Below the pieces are notes generated by a model that was not told the DNA's origin, did not search any database, and worked only from the letters and a program-made list of their open reading frames with translations. A program made the translations under genes and the position numbers. This document shows, in pieces, positions 1 to 8,376 of a stretch of 64,000 bases of DNA. This DNA is from Caballeronia sp. TF1N1 (GTDB lineage Bacteria; Pseudomonadota; Gammaproteobacteria; Burkholderiales; Burkholderiaceae). The DNA is taken from positions 682,001 to 746,000 of the forward strand of contig NZ_CP084628.1 in the NCBI RefSeq assembly GCF_022878925.1. Direction: 5' to 3'. The number at the start of each line of letters is the position of its first letter. The first letter of the stretch is position 1.

Positions 1-134
<134 letters not shown>

Positions 135-824
135 TTGTTCGCGATGCCGCTCGATAGCGCCGATCTCCAGGCCATCACGCTGACGCTCGAACTGGCGTCG
201 CTGGCGACGGCGCTTCTGCTCGTCATCGGCACGCCTGTCGCGTGGTGGCTATCGCGCACGCGCTCGCGGGCGAAGGGTGTCGTCGGCGCGGTGGTGGCGT
301 TGCCGCTCGTGCTGCCGCCTACCGTCATCGGCTTTTATCTGCTCGTGCTGATGGGGCCGAACGGCTACGTCGGCAAGCTCACGCAGGCGTCGGGCATCGG
401 CCTCTTGCCCTTCACGTTCGCGGGGCTCGTAATCGGCTCGGTCATCTATTCGATGCCGTTCGTCGTGCAGCCACTGCAGAACGCGTTTGAAGCCATCGGC
501 AGCCGTCCGCTCGAAGCCGCCGCGACCTTGCGCGCGGGACCGTGGGACACGTTCTTCACTGTCGTGTTGCCGCTTGCGCGGCCGGGCATCGTCACGGCGA
601 CGATCCTCGGTTTTGCGCACACGGTCGGCGAATTCGGCGTCGTGCTGATGATAGGCGGCAATATTCCCGGGCGCACGCGCGTGGTCTCCGTGCAGATCTT
701 CGATCACGTCGAAGCGCTCGAATACGCGCAGGCGCACTGGCTCGCGGGCGGCATGGTGCTGTTCTCGTTCATCGTGCTGTTGCTGCTCTATTCGAGCCGT
801 CGATCGGCGGCGGTGCATGCCTGA
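135..824 (+). CDS. modB: ModB, molybdate ABC transporter permease
   Basis: Inner-membrane permease of the molybdate importer; 229 aa, the usual ModB length. About five hydrophobic segments are visible, and the cytoplasmic EAA loop that docks on the ATPase is recognisable around [15 protein letters not shown]. The TTG at 135 directly abuts the modA stop; an in-frame ATG at 144 is the alternative start. The end overlaps modC by 8 bases, which suggests translational coupling. Expression is presumably governed from a promoter upstream of modA outside the window, so no Mo-box can be checked for this operon here. Confidence 0.95.
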   Translation: MFAMPLDSADLQAITLTLELASLATALLLVIGTPVAWWLSRTRSRAKGVVGAVVALPLVLPPTVIGFYLLVLMGPNGYVGKLTQASGIGLLPFTFAGLVIGSVIYSMPFVVQPLQNAFEAIGSRPLEAAATLRAGPWDTFFTVVLPLARPGIVTATILGFAHTVGEFGVVLMIGGNIPGRTRVVSVQIFDHVEALEYAQAHWLAGGMVLFSFIVLLLLYSSRRSAAVHA

Positions 825-1929
825 AATCTCATCGACCGGTCAAGCCATCGAGGCGCGCTTTCTCGTCGAACAAGGCCGCTTCACGCTCGATGTCGATCTG
901 CGCTTGCCGGGACGCGGCGTGACCGCGCTCTTCGGCCATTCGGGTTCCGGCAAGACCACGCTGCTGCGCTGTCTCGCGGGACTCGCACGGCCGCGCGCGG
1001 GAAGGCTCGTCGTCAATGGCGACGTGTGGCTCGATACCGACCGCAACGTTTTTCTGCCGACGCACAAGCGTCCGCTCGGCTACGTTTTTCAGGAAGCCAG
1101 TCTTTTCGCGCACTTGAGCGTGCGCAAGAATCTTCGCTATGGGCTCGATCGCGTGGCGGCAAGCGAGCGACGCGTCGACCTGGAACAGGCGGCGGAACTG
1201 CTTGGCATCGGGCATCTGCTGGAGCGCGATCCAGGCGGATTGTCGGGCGGCGAACGCCAGCGCGTGGGCATTGCGCGGGCGCTGTTGACGAGTCCGCGTC
1301 TCTTGCTTCTCGACGAACCGCTCGCCGCGCTCGATCAGAAACGCAAGCTCGAAATCCTGCCGTATCTCGAACGTCTGCACGACGAGCTCGATATCCCCGT
1401 GCTGTACGTGACCCACGCGCCCGAGGAAGTCGCGCGCCTCGCGGATCACCTCGTTCTGCTCGAAGCCGGCCGCGCGCTGGCGAGCGGCGCAATTGCCGAT
1501 ACGCTCGCGCGGCTCGATCTGCCGCTCGCGCTCGCCGACGATGCATCGGTGGTGCTGGAAGGCATCGTCGCCGATCACGATGCGCGTTATGGTTTGCTGT
1601 CGCTCGCGCTGCCGGGCGGGCGCGCCTCGCTCACCGTCGTGCATGCGCCAGTCGAACGAGGCCGCGCGATGCGTGTCGCCGTGAAAGCGCGCGACGTAAG
1701 CCTGATCGCCGGCAATGAACCGCACACGTCGAGCAGCGTTCTCAATCTGCTGCCCGCAGTCGTGTCCGACATCGCCGACGATGCCGACCCCGCGCAAGTC
1801 GTCGTGCGCCTCGACGTGGACGGCTCGCCGCTCCTCGCGCGCATCACGCGTTATTCGCTGGACCGGCTAGGGATTGTCGCGGGCGTGCGGGTCTGGGCGC
1901 AGGTAAAGGCCGTCTCGCTGCTCGCCTGA
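817..1929 (+). CDS. modC: ModC, molybdate ABC transporter ATP-binding protein
   Basis: Cytoplasmic ATPase of the molybdate importer, 370 aa. Walker [10 protein letters not shown] lies at residues 40-48, followed by the Q-loop, the signature LSGGERQR and Walker [13 protein letters not shown]. The C-terminal ~80 residues form a TOBE (molybdate/tungstate-binding) domain, which distinguishes ModC from other importer ATPases. The start overlaps modB by 8 bases. The 3' end converges with and overlaps nudK by 79 bases, so the two transcripts are mutually antisense at their ends. Confidence 0.95.
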   Translation: MPEISSTGQAIEARFLVEQGRFTLDVDLRLPGRGVTALFGHSGSGKTTLLRCLAGLARPRAGRLVVNGDVWLDTDRNVFLPTHKRPLGYVFQEASLFAHLSVRKNLRYGLDRVAASERRVDLEQAAELLGIGHLLERDPGGLSGGERQRVGIARALLTSPRLLLLDEPLAALDQKRKLEILPYLERLHDELDIPVLYVTHAPEEVARLADHLVLLEAGRALASGAIADTLARLDLPLALADDASVVLEGIVADHDARYGLLSLALPGGRASLTVVHAPVERGRAMRVAVKARDVSLIAGNEPHTSSSVLNLLPAVVSDIADDADPAQVVVRLDVDGSPLLARITRYSLDRLGIVAGVRVWAQVKAVSLLA

Positions 1930-2513
1930 TCGCGGCGCTCTTTCAGCGCGGCGTATTGCAGCAGCATGATGGTCTTGCCGTCGGCGATTTCTCCGCTGTC
2001 GATCATGGCCAGCGCTTTCTCCAACGGCACCTCGATCACTTCGATTTCCTCGCCTTCGTCCTCCACGCCGCCGCCGTCACTGACGCGCATGGAGCCGTCG
2101 TATTCGCCGAGATAAAAGTAGAGTTTCTCCGTCACCGATCCGGGGCTCATGAACGCCTCGAAGATCTTTTCGACGTGCTGCACGCGATACCCGGTTTCCT
2201 CCTCGACTTCGGCGCGAATGCGCTCTTCCGGCGTCGAGTTGTCGAGCAGGCCACCAGGCGCTTCGATCAACATGCCGTCGTGGCCGTTGACGAAAGCCGG
2301 CATGCGAAATTGGCGCGTCAGGAGCACGTGGCCGTTATGCCGGTTACGCAGCAAGATGGTCGCGCCGTTGCCGCGATCGTAGGTCTCACGGCTCTGGCGC
2401 TGCCACGTGCCGTCGCGGCGCAGAAAGTCGAAAGTGACCTTTCTCAGCACGTACCAGTCGTCGGATAAAACAGCGGTATCGAGCACGCGTACTCGTTCCT
2501 TGGTCTCAGTCAT
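1851..2513 (-). CDS. nudK: NudK-type Nudix hydrolase (GDP-mannose/ADP-sugar pyrophosphatase)
   Basis: Nudix hydrolase of about 220 aa resembling E. coli NudK across its length: shared stretches include [15 protein letters not shown]...VNG, GLLDN...[25 protein letters not shown] and DGKT. The Nudix box is atypical, as in NudK, with Ala and Ser where many Nudix proteins have Arg and Glu, but the metal-binding EExxEE core is kept. Family members cleave nucleotide sugars such as GDP-mannose or ADP-ribose. ATG 2513 is chosen over an upstream start because a GGAAG ribosome site precedes it and it matches the family N-terminus. The C-terminal tail overlapping modC is probably not conserved. Confidence 0.85.
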   Translation of the reverse strand: MTETKERVRVLDTAVLSDDWYVLRKVTFDFLRRDGTWQRQSRETYDRGNGATILLRNRHNGHVLLTRQFRMPAFVNGHDGMLIEAPGGLLDNSTPEERIRAEVEEETGYRVQHVEKIFEAFMSPGSVTEKLYFYLGEYDGSMRVSDGGGVEDEGEEIEVIEVPLEKALAMIDSGEIADGKTIMLLQYAALKERRDQASSETAFTCAQTRTPATIPSRSSE

Positions 2514-2551
2514 TGCAGTCTTCCATGGCGTGGTGGTGCCTTCCATGGTAA

Positions 2552-2588
2552 CGTGCAGTTTCGTGCAATTACAAGCAAATTCGTGCAA
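2552..2588. promoter_or_regulatory. Direct-repeat operator upstream of the DeoR-type gene
   Basis: CGTGCA occurs at 2552, 2562 and 2582, that is at 10- and 20-base intervals (one and two helical turns); the last two sit inside identical TTCGTGCAA copies. The array ends 5 bases before the DeoR-type start codon and also lies in the nudK leader. DeoR/GlpR proteins commonly bind direct repeats, so autoregulation, and possibly control of divergent nudK, is inferred. A separate repeat, TTCCATGG at 2521 and 2541, lies just upstream. Confidence 0.5.
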
Positions 2589-2593
2589 CGATC

Positions 2594-3349
2594 ATGCTCA
2601 CGAGTCAACGCAAGAAAACAATCCTCGACGCCCTCGCGCGTGACGGTCAGGTGCTCGCCAGCGAGTTGAGCGCGAGTTTCGGCGTGTCGGAAGACACGGT
2701 GCGCCGCGATCTACGCGAGTTGGCTGCGGAAGGTCTGCTGCAACGCGTGCACGGCGGCGCCCTGCCCGCCTCTCCGGCCGTGGCGCCGTTTGCGCGTCGG
2801 CAGGAAATGGAATCGGAGGCGAAGCGCCGTATCGCGCGGCGCGCCGTGGAGATGATCGAACCGGGGCAAATCGTGATAGTCGATGGCGGCACGACTTCGG
2901 CCTTGCTCGTACAGCAACTTCCCGCGAGCCTCGCGGTTACGATCGTCACGCATAGTCCGAGCGTGGCCGTCGCGCTCGCCGAACACGCGACGGTGGAAGT
3001 CGTGCTGATCGGCGGCAAGCTTTTCAAGCATTCCATCGTCACGGTCGGCGCGGCGGCCGTCGAAGCGATGTCGCATATCCACGCCGATCTGTATTTCATG
3101 GGCGTCACGGGCGTTCATCCCACTGCCGGGCTGACCACCGGCGATTTCGAGGAAGCGCATATCAAACGCGCGCTCGCGGCGCGCGCGGCGGAGACCGTCG
3201 TGCTCGCGTCTGCCGCCAAGCTCAACGCGGCATCGCCATACCGTATCGGCGATATCGAGCTTGCGCAGACGGTCATCGTCGAAAGTGCGACGGATGCACG
3301 TCTCACCGATCCCATCGAACAAGCAGGCGTGACCATCCTTCGCGCCTGA
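2594..3349 (+). CDS. DeoR/GlpR-family transcriptional regulator
   Basis: 251 aa. The N-terminal helix-turn-helix (about residues 5-57) contains the family pattern R...I...L...G.V....L...F.VSEDTVRRDLREL...GLLQRVHGGA. The C-terminal sugar-phosphate sensor half has the DGGTTSALL phosphate-binding loop and a typical VTHSPSVAVALAEH segment. Such proteins repress carbohydrate or nucleoside operons and are released by phosphorylated intermediates. No sugar operon is adjacent; the gene is divergent from nudK and its leader carries a repeat array (2552-2588), so nudK and the gene itself are the likeliest local targets. The effector cannot be deduced. Confidence 0.85.
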   Translation: MLTSQRKKTILDALARDGQVLASELSASFGVSEDTVRRDLRELAAEGLLQRVHGGALPASPAVAPFARRQEMESEAKRRIARRAVEMIEPGQIVIVDGGTTSALLVQQLPASLAVTIVTHSPSVAVALAEHATVEVVLIGGKLFKHSIVTVGAAAVEAMSHIHADLYFMGVTGVHPTAGLTTGDFEEAHIKRALAARAAETVVLASAAKLNAASPYRIGDIELAQTVIVESATDARLTDPIEQAGVTILRA

Positions 3350-3521
3350 TCGATGCCGCAACTTGTTACGGGGTAACGCGCCGAAAGAATCATCGGGAGA
3401 GCCGTAATTGAATTTCCTCCGCAACTGGAATAGCGTAGAAAAATACGCCAAACGCGGTCCGGGCAGGAATTCTCCATGCTGTACGGGTAACGGGTCAGGC
3501 GATAATTTTTGGAGAAATGTC

Positions 3522-3872
3522 GTGAATCGCGTGAAGGCTCTCATCGCGTTGTCGGCGCTTGCCGCGGCGGGTTTCGCCGCCACGGCGCACGCGGGCGGTC
3601 ACGTCGGCGTGTTTATCGGCGGGCCGCTGTACTACCCGTATCCGGTGGCGCCCGTGCCGTACTACTATGCGCCGCCGCAGGTCATCGTTCCGGCGCCCGC
3701 CGCGCCGACCACTTATGTCGAGCAAGGCCAGCCCGACCAATCACAGGCTCAGGCTCAGTCGGGCGGCACTTGGTATTACTGCGAGGGATCGCGCACGTAC
3801 TACCCGTATGTCAAGCAGTGTCCCGGTGGATGGCGCGAAGTTCCGGCGCAACCCCCGCCGCCATCGAATTGA
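3522..3872 (+). CDS. Small exported Tyr/Pro-rich protein
   Basis: 116 aa. GTG 3522 is chosen because GGAG at 3511-3514 lies 7 bases ahead and the product then begins with a normal signal peptide (VNRVKALIALSALAAAGF, cleavage after AHA). The mature part is rich in Tyr, Pro and Gln (PLYYPYPVAPVPYYY) and holds a WYYCEGSRTYYPYVKQC segment with two Cys that could form a disulfide, followed by GGWREVPAQ. This resembles a group of short periplasmic or surface proteins common in Burkholderiales with no known function. It is followed after 16 bases by a lipoprotein gene and probably cotranscribed with it. Confidence 0.75.
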   Translation: MNRVKALIALSALAAAGFAATAHAGGHVGVFIGGPLYYPYPVAPVPYYYAPPQVIVPAPAAPTTYVEQGQPDQSQAQAQSGGTWYYCEGSRTYYPYVKQCPGGWREVPAQPPPPSN

Positions 3873-3888
3873 ATCGAAGCTGGCTTTT

Positions 3889-4413
3889 ATGAATACTCGC
3901 AGGCTCGTTATTTTTCTCGCGCTCTCAGGCTTGGGTCTGTCCGCGTGCACGGTCATGCCGACCGGACCCAGCGTGATGGCGCTGCCCGGCACCGGCAAGA
4001 CCTTCGACCAGTTCCGCGCGGACGACGCATCGTGCCGTCAGTTCGCGTTTCAGCAAACGGGCGGCGTCACCGCAGATCAGGCTGCGACGAACAGCGCGGT
4101 GGGGAGCGCCGTGGTTGGGACCGCCATCGGTGCGGCAGCGGGCGCGGCGTTCGGCGGCGGCACGGGTGCGGCTATCGGCGCGGGCGCGGGATTGTTGACC
4201 GGCAGCGCGGTCGGCATGGGCGCGGCGCAAACGTCGGGCTACGGCGTGCAGCGCCGCTACGACTACGCGTATCTGCAGTGCATGTACGCAGCGGGCGATC
4301 GTGTTCCGGTCGCAGGTCCGTTGCGCACCGCGCCACCGAACGGCGCGGCGTATTACGCGCCGCCACCGCCGCCTCCGCCGGGCATGCCACCGCCTCCTCC
4401 GCCTTCGAGCTGA
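3889..4413 (+). CDS. Glycine-zipper outer-membrane lipoprotein
   Basis: 174 aa. The N-terminus MNTRRLVIFLALSGLGL followed by SAC is a lipoprotein signal with a lipobox cysteine at about residue 20. A central Ala/Gly-rich stretch (VVGTAIGAAAGAAFGGG... GAGAGLLTGS) is a glycine-zipper segment like those of small envelope lipoproteins, and is followed by YDYAYLQCMYAAGDRVP and a poly-Pro tail. Role unknown; glycine-zipper lipoproteins are generally placed in the outer membrane or periplasm. ATG 3889 is preferred to a long upstream extension because it starts the lipoprotein signal exactly. A strong terminator follows at 4423. Confidence 0.75.
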   Translation: MNTRRLVIFLALSGLGLSACTVMPTGPSVMALPGTGKTFDQFRADDASCRQFAFQQTGGVTADQAATNSAVGSAVVGTAIGAAAGAAFGGGTGAAIGAGAGLLTGSAVGMGAAQTSGYGVQRRYDYAYLQCMYAAGDRVPVAGPLRTAPPNGAAYYAPPPPPPPGMPPPPPPSS

Positions 4414-4422
4414 CATCGACAC

Positions 4423-4457
4423 GCGCCGCTTGAGCCTTCCTCAGCGGCGCTTTTTTT
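4423..4457 (+). terminator. Rho-independent terminator after the lipoprotein gene
   Basis: Stem GCGCCGCT (4423-4430) pairs with AGCGGCGC (4443-4450) around a 12-base loop, followed by seven T at 4451-4457. It ends the 3522-4413 pair. Confidence 0.85.
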
Positions 4458-4473
4458 ACGAAGGCATCGCAGC

Positions 4474-5304
4474 TCAGAGACGCGGTTTCCATTGATCATC
4501 GTCGGGGCGCGCCAGTGCCGGCGCCACGATTCCCGGCGCCACGAGCAGTCCGGTCACCCAGCCGATATAAAACCGCAGATCGCTGAAGAACTCGGCTGTG
4601 TCGTAAAGGCGAAACGACTGCACGTGCGCGAGCCATAGCACGCATTGCACCGCGCCCGAGAGCACGAGCCACGCAAGCGCGATCACCGCGAGTGCCCGTG
4701 CGCAGCGGCGAAACGTGTCCGCATCCCACTGTTCGCGCACGATGATGCATCCCGAGATCAGCACGAGAATCGCCGGAATCACGCTCGTGACCAGCACGTG
4801 CGTCTGCCATTCGAAGAGCACGCCGGTCAGGTAGCTGAAGATCACGGCGAGCCCGGCTGCGGTCCACATCATCCAGACTGCCCCGCGCGCCGACATCCAC
4901 GCAATCGTGATGACGAACGGGATCGCCGCCCATTGCAGCGCCTGTCCCACCGCCTTCGCGAGGTTCTCGCTGGCCTGTTCGTTCGAATGGCTCGCCGCTA
5001 CATACACGGTGATCGCTTCGTGCACGCACACCGCGACGACCGCGAAGCTCAACGCTTCGCACGCGGCGAAGGCGGGCGATTTCTCCGCGCGATGCACGTG
5101 TCCCTGCAACCCGCGCAAGCGCTCCAGCAGCGGCTCGACGAAGAACGCGAGAATCGCGCCGATGAGCAACGCGGCGGCGGCATCCCTGAAAGAGAAATGT
5201 CCGAAGAGCGAGAACAGCCCTTGCCAGAGAAACTCGGGCGCGGCGGCGCACACCGCCACCCACAGCGCAAAAAAGAAACCGTTCGAAGCGAGTCTGAACG
5301 GCAT
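4474..5304 (-). CDS. Multi-spanning inner-membrane protein of unknown function
   Basis: 276 aa with about seven hydrophobic segments (for example WVAVCAAAPEFLWQGLFSLF, AAAALLIGAILAFFVEPLL, VLVTSVIPAILVLISGCIIV). No catalytic motif or known family was recognised. ATG 5304 is preceded by a GAGGTC ribosome-binding site at good spacing. It lies directly downstream (29-base gap) of the lipoate-ligase-like gene on the same strand and may be the last member of the transcript coming from the acetoin region, but nothing in the sequence ties it to acetoin metabolism. Confidence 0.7.
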   Translation of the reverse strand: MPFRLASNGFFFALWVAVCAAAPEFLWQGLFSLFGHFSFRDAAAALLIGAILAFFVEPLLERLRGLQGHVHRAEKSPAFAACEALSFAVVAVCVHEAITVYVAASHSNEQASENLAKAVGQALQWAAIPFVITIAWMSARGAVWMMWTAAGLAVIFSYLTGVLFEWQTHVLVTSVIPAILVLISGCIIVREQWDADTFRRCARALAVIALAWLVLSGAVQCVLWLAHVQSFRLYDTAEFFSDLRFYIGWVTGLLVAPGIVAPALARPDDDQWKPRL

Positions 5305-5333
5305 GATGACCTCGATGGTCGATGAGCGCTGCG

Positions 5334-6125
5334 TTAGAGAGGAGCTTGCGGCAAATCGGCGGCCACGACGCGCGCCGCGATGGCATTTCGCACGCGCTCG
5401 CGCAGCCCGGGCGGCATGCCGAAACCTTCGTAGGCGAGCGCTTGCGCCACGGTCACGACCTTCATCTCTTCATAGCGCCGCCCGCTGCCGATGAGCGCCT
5501 CGAACGCATTCGCGCGCTCGTTGATCTCGATGGGATCGGCATCGACGAGCAGAACGGCGTGAGCCAGCACGGCATGGCGCGGTTGCTCGTCGAGGGACGA
5601 CGACACGCGCCGCCAGTATTGCGCCGTGCCGGCGATCTTGCGCGCATCGTGGCCGGGACCCCAGGCGAGATTGAAGCGGCCATCGCAGAACGAACCTTCT
5701 ACCGCTTGCCAGTGCGTGAGCACGCCGAGGGTGTTGAGCGCATCCGCGATGATGCCGCACAGATGCAGATAGACCGGCTCGGCAAGCGCGCCCATCGGCG
5801 CGTGCACGGGATACGCGAGACTCAGATTGAGAATGCCGGGACCTTGTGGAACCAGCCCGCCGCCCGACAAACGCAGCCAGACGGGACAGCCGCGTCGCGC
5901 GAAATCATCGCGAGCATCGGCCAAAGGCGCATAACGCTGATAACTGCGCGGCACGATCAGCGAGCGCGGCGCTTCCCACAGATGCGCCACCGCATCGCCC
6001 GCTTTCGCGCGGTCGAGCAGCGCTTCCTCGGCTTGCAGCGGATTCCCGGGCAGCGTTTCGAAATCGAGCAATTCGAAGGGCATGGAGTGGATGTCAGGAC
6101 GCGCGGTGACAGCGACATCGCACAT
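5334..6125 (-). CDS. Lipoate--protein ligase A family protein (BPL/LplA/LipB fold)
   Basis: Up to 263 aa. Recognised by the LplA/LipB-fold pattern: RRGCPVWLRLSGGGLVPQGPGILNLSL (the RRxSGGGAVyHd region), VEGSFCDGRFNL, and GPGHDARKIAGTAQ with the conserved Lys of the ligase active site. The family attaches lipoate or octanoate to lipoyl domains. Its place 72 bases downstream of acoC, whose product needs a lipoyl group on Lys45, makes AcoC modification a reasonable inference. The His usually following SGGG in LplA is replaced (VPQG), so it could belong to the octanoyl-transferase/amidotransferase branch. ATG 6125 or ATG 6083 are both possible; neither has a good ribosome site. Confidence 0.75.
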   Translation of the reverse strand: MCDVAVTARPDIHSMPFELLDFETLPGNPLQAEEALLDRAKAGDAVAHLWEAPRSLIVPRSYQRYAPLADARDDFARRGCPVWLRLSGGGLVPQGPGILNLSLAYPVHAPMGALAEPVYLHLCGIIADALNTLGVLTHWQAVEGSFCDGRFNLAWGPGHDARKIAGTAQYWRRVSSSLDEQPRHAVLAHAVLLVDADPIEINERANAFEALIGSGRRYEEMKVVTVAQALAYEGFGMPPGLRERVRNAIAARVVAADLPQAPL

Positions 6126-6154
6126 AGTAGCGAAGAAGCGGGCGCGCGGCTGAG

Positions 6155-6178
6155 AACGCGCCGCCGCGACGGCGCGTT
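6155..6178 (-). terminator. Hairpin between acoC and the lipoate-ligase-like gene
   Basis: Perfect 8-bp arms AACGCGCC (6155-6162) and GGCGCGTT (6171-6178) around an 8-base loop, 20 bases past the acoC stop. There is no U-tract on either strand, so this may be a processing or attenuation hairpin rather than a full terminator. Confidence 0.35.
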
Positions 6179-6197
6179 GCCTCGACCCTGCGCGCGA

Positions 6198-7325
6198 TCA
6201 GACGGTCTTGCCCACATGCTCCTTTAACAACGCGTTGACCTCGTTGGCTTTCTCCATCTGGCTCATGTGCCCGGCATCGTCGAATACGCGCACGGTCGCA
6301 TGCTTCGGCGCGTTTTCGGCATGCGCCGCCGGGATGATCTGGTCCTTCGCGCCCCAGATCACGAGCACCGGCTTGCCGCTTTCCGCAAGCTTTCTTCCGG
6401 GCTGACCGCTCTGGCTGCCACCGCCGAAGAGCGCGCCACCGAGCGCAGTCAGTGCTTCGCTCACGCCATCCAGACGCTTGTATTTGAGCAAGTCGTCGAG
6501 CATTTGGCGGCTGACGAGCTCCGGATTGGCGAACAGCAGCTCGACCACTGGCTTCAGCTCGCGACGCGATTGCGCGCTCACGAAACCCTCGGTGTACGCG
6601 TTGTTCACTTCATCGCCGAAACCGGAGGGCGACACGAGCGCGACCGATTGCACGCGCGCGGGCGCATCGACGGCGAGTTGCGCGGCGATGCCGCCGCCCA
6701 TGGAGTGCCCGACCAGATGCGCCTTTTCGATATTCACCGCGTCCATGAAGTGCGCGACGAAGCGCGCGAGATCGGCGAGCGTCGTGCCCGGCACCTTGGG
6801 CGTCGATTGCCCGTGGCCCGGCAAATCGAGCGCGAACACGCGAATGTGTTCGGCGAGCGCGTCGAGATTGAAGAGCCAGTTGTCGAGATCGCCGCCAAAA
6901 CCGTGGATGAACAGCACCGCGGACTTGCCCGCATCGTCGCCGCCGCGCGCGGCATAGCGCACGCGAATGCCGTCGACATCGACGAAGTGATATGCCGACG
7001 CCGCTTCGTCGCCCTCGCCTTCCTCGTCCGGCGGCGTTTCGTAGGACGACACGTAGGCGTCGATATCGGCGTCGCTAACCTCGGCCGGCGCGAGCACGCC
7101 GAGGAGCGCTTTCACCGGCAGCGTGTCGCCCGCCGACGCAACCCTGCGGCGCAACGTACCCGCGTCGGGCGCTTCCACCGCGTTGGCGATCTTGTCGGTT
7201 TCGACATCGAGAATCGGCATGCCGACGGCGATCTGCGCGCCCTCTTCCACGAGCCACTCGTTTACCGTGCCTTCCTTCATCGACAAGCCCCATTTGGGCA
7301 TGACGATCGGTGTGATTGCGGGCAT
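6198..7325 (-). CDS. acoC: AcoC, E2 component of the acetoin dehydrogenase complex
   Basis: 375 aa dihydrolipoyl acetyltransferase component. An N-terminal lipoyl domain (residues 1-80) has the lipoylated lysine at residue 45 (DVETDKIAN), and the catalytic part (from about 125) is an alpha/beta-hydrolase fold with nucleophile elbow GHSMGGG, the architecture specific to acetoin-system E2 proteins. It moves the acetyl group formed from acetoin by AcoAB to CoA. The start codon overlaps the acoB stop by one base (TGATG). The operon has no E3 gene; the E3-like gene at 38.9-40.8 kb is a candidate supplier. Confidence 0.93.
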   Translation of the reverse strand: MPAITPIVMPKWGLSMKEGTVNEWLVEEGAQIAVGMPILDVETDKIANAVEAPDAGTLRRRVASAGDTLPVKALLGVLAPAEVSDADIDAYVSSYETPPDEEGEGDEAASAYHFVDVDGIRVRYAARGGDDAGKSAVLFIHGFGGDLDNWLFNLDALAEHIRVFALDLPGHGQSTPKVPGTTLADLARFVAHFMDAVNIEKAHLVGHSMGGGIAAQLAVDAPARVQSVALVSPSGFGDEVNNAYTEGFVSAQSRRELKPVVELLFANPELVSRQMLDDLLKYKRLDGVSEALTALGGALFGGGSQSGQPGRKLAESGKPVLVIWGAKDQIIPAAHAENAPKHATVRVFDDAGHMSQMEKANEVNALLKEHVGKTV

Positions 7326-8341
7326 CAGTGCTTTCCTCCTTTCATCGTTTTACGCGCGGCGTCGGCGATTTGTGCAGCGCTCGGAATGTACAGATCTTCG
7401 AGCGTTGGCGAGAACGGCACGGGGGTGTGCGGCGGCGCGACCATTTCGATGGCTGCTTTCAGCGCGCCGAACGCTCGCTGCGCGACTTGCGCCGAGATAT
7501 CCGTGGCGATGTTGCAGCGCGGACTCGCTTCATCGACGACGACGAGTCTTCCCGTGTTCTCGACCGTTTCGAGCACGGTGTCCATATCGAGCGGCGACAG
7601 CGAGCGCAGATCGACGATCTCGGCTTCGATGCCTTCCTTCGCGAGCGTCGCGGCCGCCTCCAGCGCGCGGTGCACCATCAACCCGTAAGTGACGATGGAC
7701 ACATCCTTGCCGTCGCGCACGATGTTGGCCTCGCCGAACGGAATGGCATACGAGTTCTCGGGCACTTCGCCTTCGAAACCGTAAAGGTTCTTGTGCTCGC
7801 AGAAGATGACCGGGTCGTTGTCGCGAATCGCCTGAATCAAGAGGCCCTTGGTGTCGTAAGGCGTGGACGGACAGACGACCTTGAGACCGGGAATATGCGT
7901 GAAAAGCGGCGTCAGCATCTGGCTATGCTGAGCGGCCGCGCGAAAGCCCGCGCCGACCATCGCGCGAATCACGACGGGCGTTTCGGCCTTGCCGCCGAAC
8001 ATGTAGCGGAACTTGGCGGCCTGATTGAAGATCTGGTCGAAACACACGCCCATGAAGTCGATGAACATCAATTCCGCGATCGGCCGCATGCCGCACGCCG
8101 CCGCGCCGATTGCCGCGCCCACGTACGCCGATTCGGAGAGCGGCGTGTCGAGCAGCCGGTCGCCGTGCTTGGCGTACAGTCCTTTCGTGACGCCCAGCAC
8201 GCCGCCCCACGCGTCTTTCTCGCCGTCCGCGCCGGCGCCGCCGACGATATCCTCGCCAAGCAGAATCACGCTCGGATCGCGGGTCATTTCCTGGTCGATG
8301 GCTTCGTTGATCGCCATCTTCATGCTCAGTTTTCGGGCCAT
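7325..8341 (-). CDS. acoB: AcoB, acetoin dehydrogenase E1 beta subunit
   Basis: 338 aa, a normal E1-beta length. ATG 8341 begins MARKLSMKMAINEAIDQEM, the conserved beginning of E1 beta subunits, so the longer open frame upstream is rejected. Family hallmarks include LLGEDIVGGAGADGEKDAWGG, DTPLSESAYVGAAIGAA, MFIDFMGVCFDQIFNQAAK and EAEIVDLRSLSPLD. With AcoA it forms the thiamine-diphosphate enzyme that cleaves acetoin to acetaldehyde and an acetyl group bound for AcoC. It lies 35 bases after acoA and overlaps acoC by one base. Confidence 0.95.
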   Translation of the reverse strand: MARKLSMKMAINEAIDQEMTRDPSVILLGEDIVGGAGADGEKDAWGGVLGVTKGLYAKHGDRLLDTPLSESAYVGAAIGAAACGMRPIAELMFIDFMGVCFDQIFNQAAKFRYMFGGKAETPVVIRAMVGAGFRAAAQHSQMLTPLFTHIPGLKVVCPSTPYDTKGLLIQAIRDNDPVIFCEHKNLYGFEGEVPENSYAIPFGEANIVRDGKDVSIVTYGLMVHRALEAAATLAKEGIEAEIVDLRSLSPLDMDTVLETVENTGRLVVVDEASPRCNIATDISAQVAQRAFGALKAAIEMVAPPHTPVPFSPTLEDLYIPSAAQIADAARKTMKGGKH

Positions 8342-8376
8342 GATGATTTGTCTCGCTAAGTGTTTTGAATGGGCGA

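Noticed and set aside
6155..6178. Full Rho-independent terminator after acoC
   Set aside because: The stem is good but no U-tract follows; listed only as a weak hairpin.
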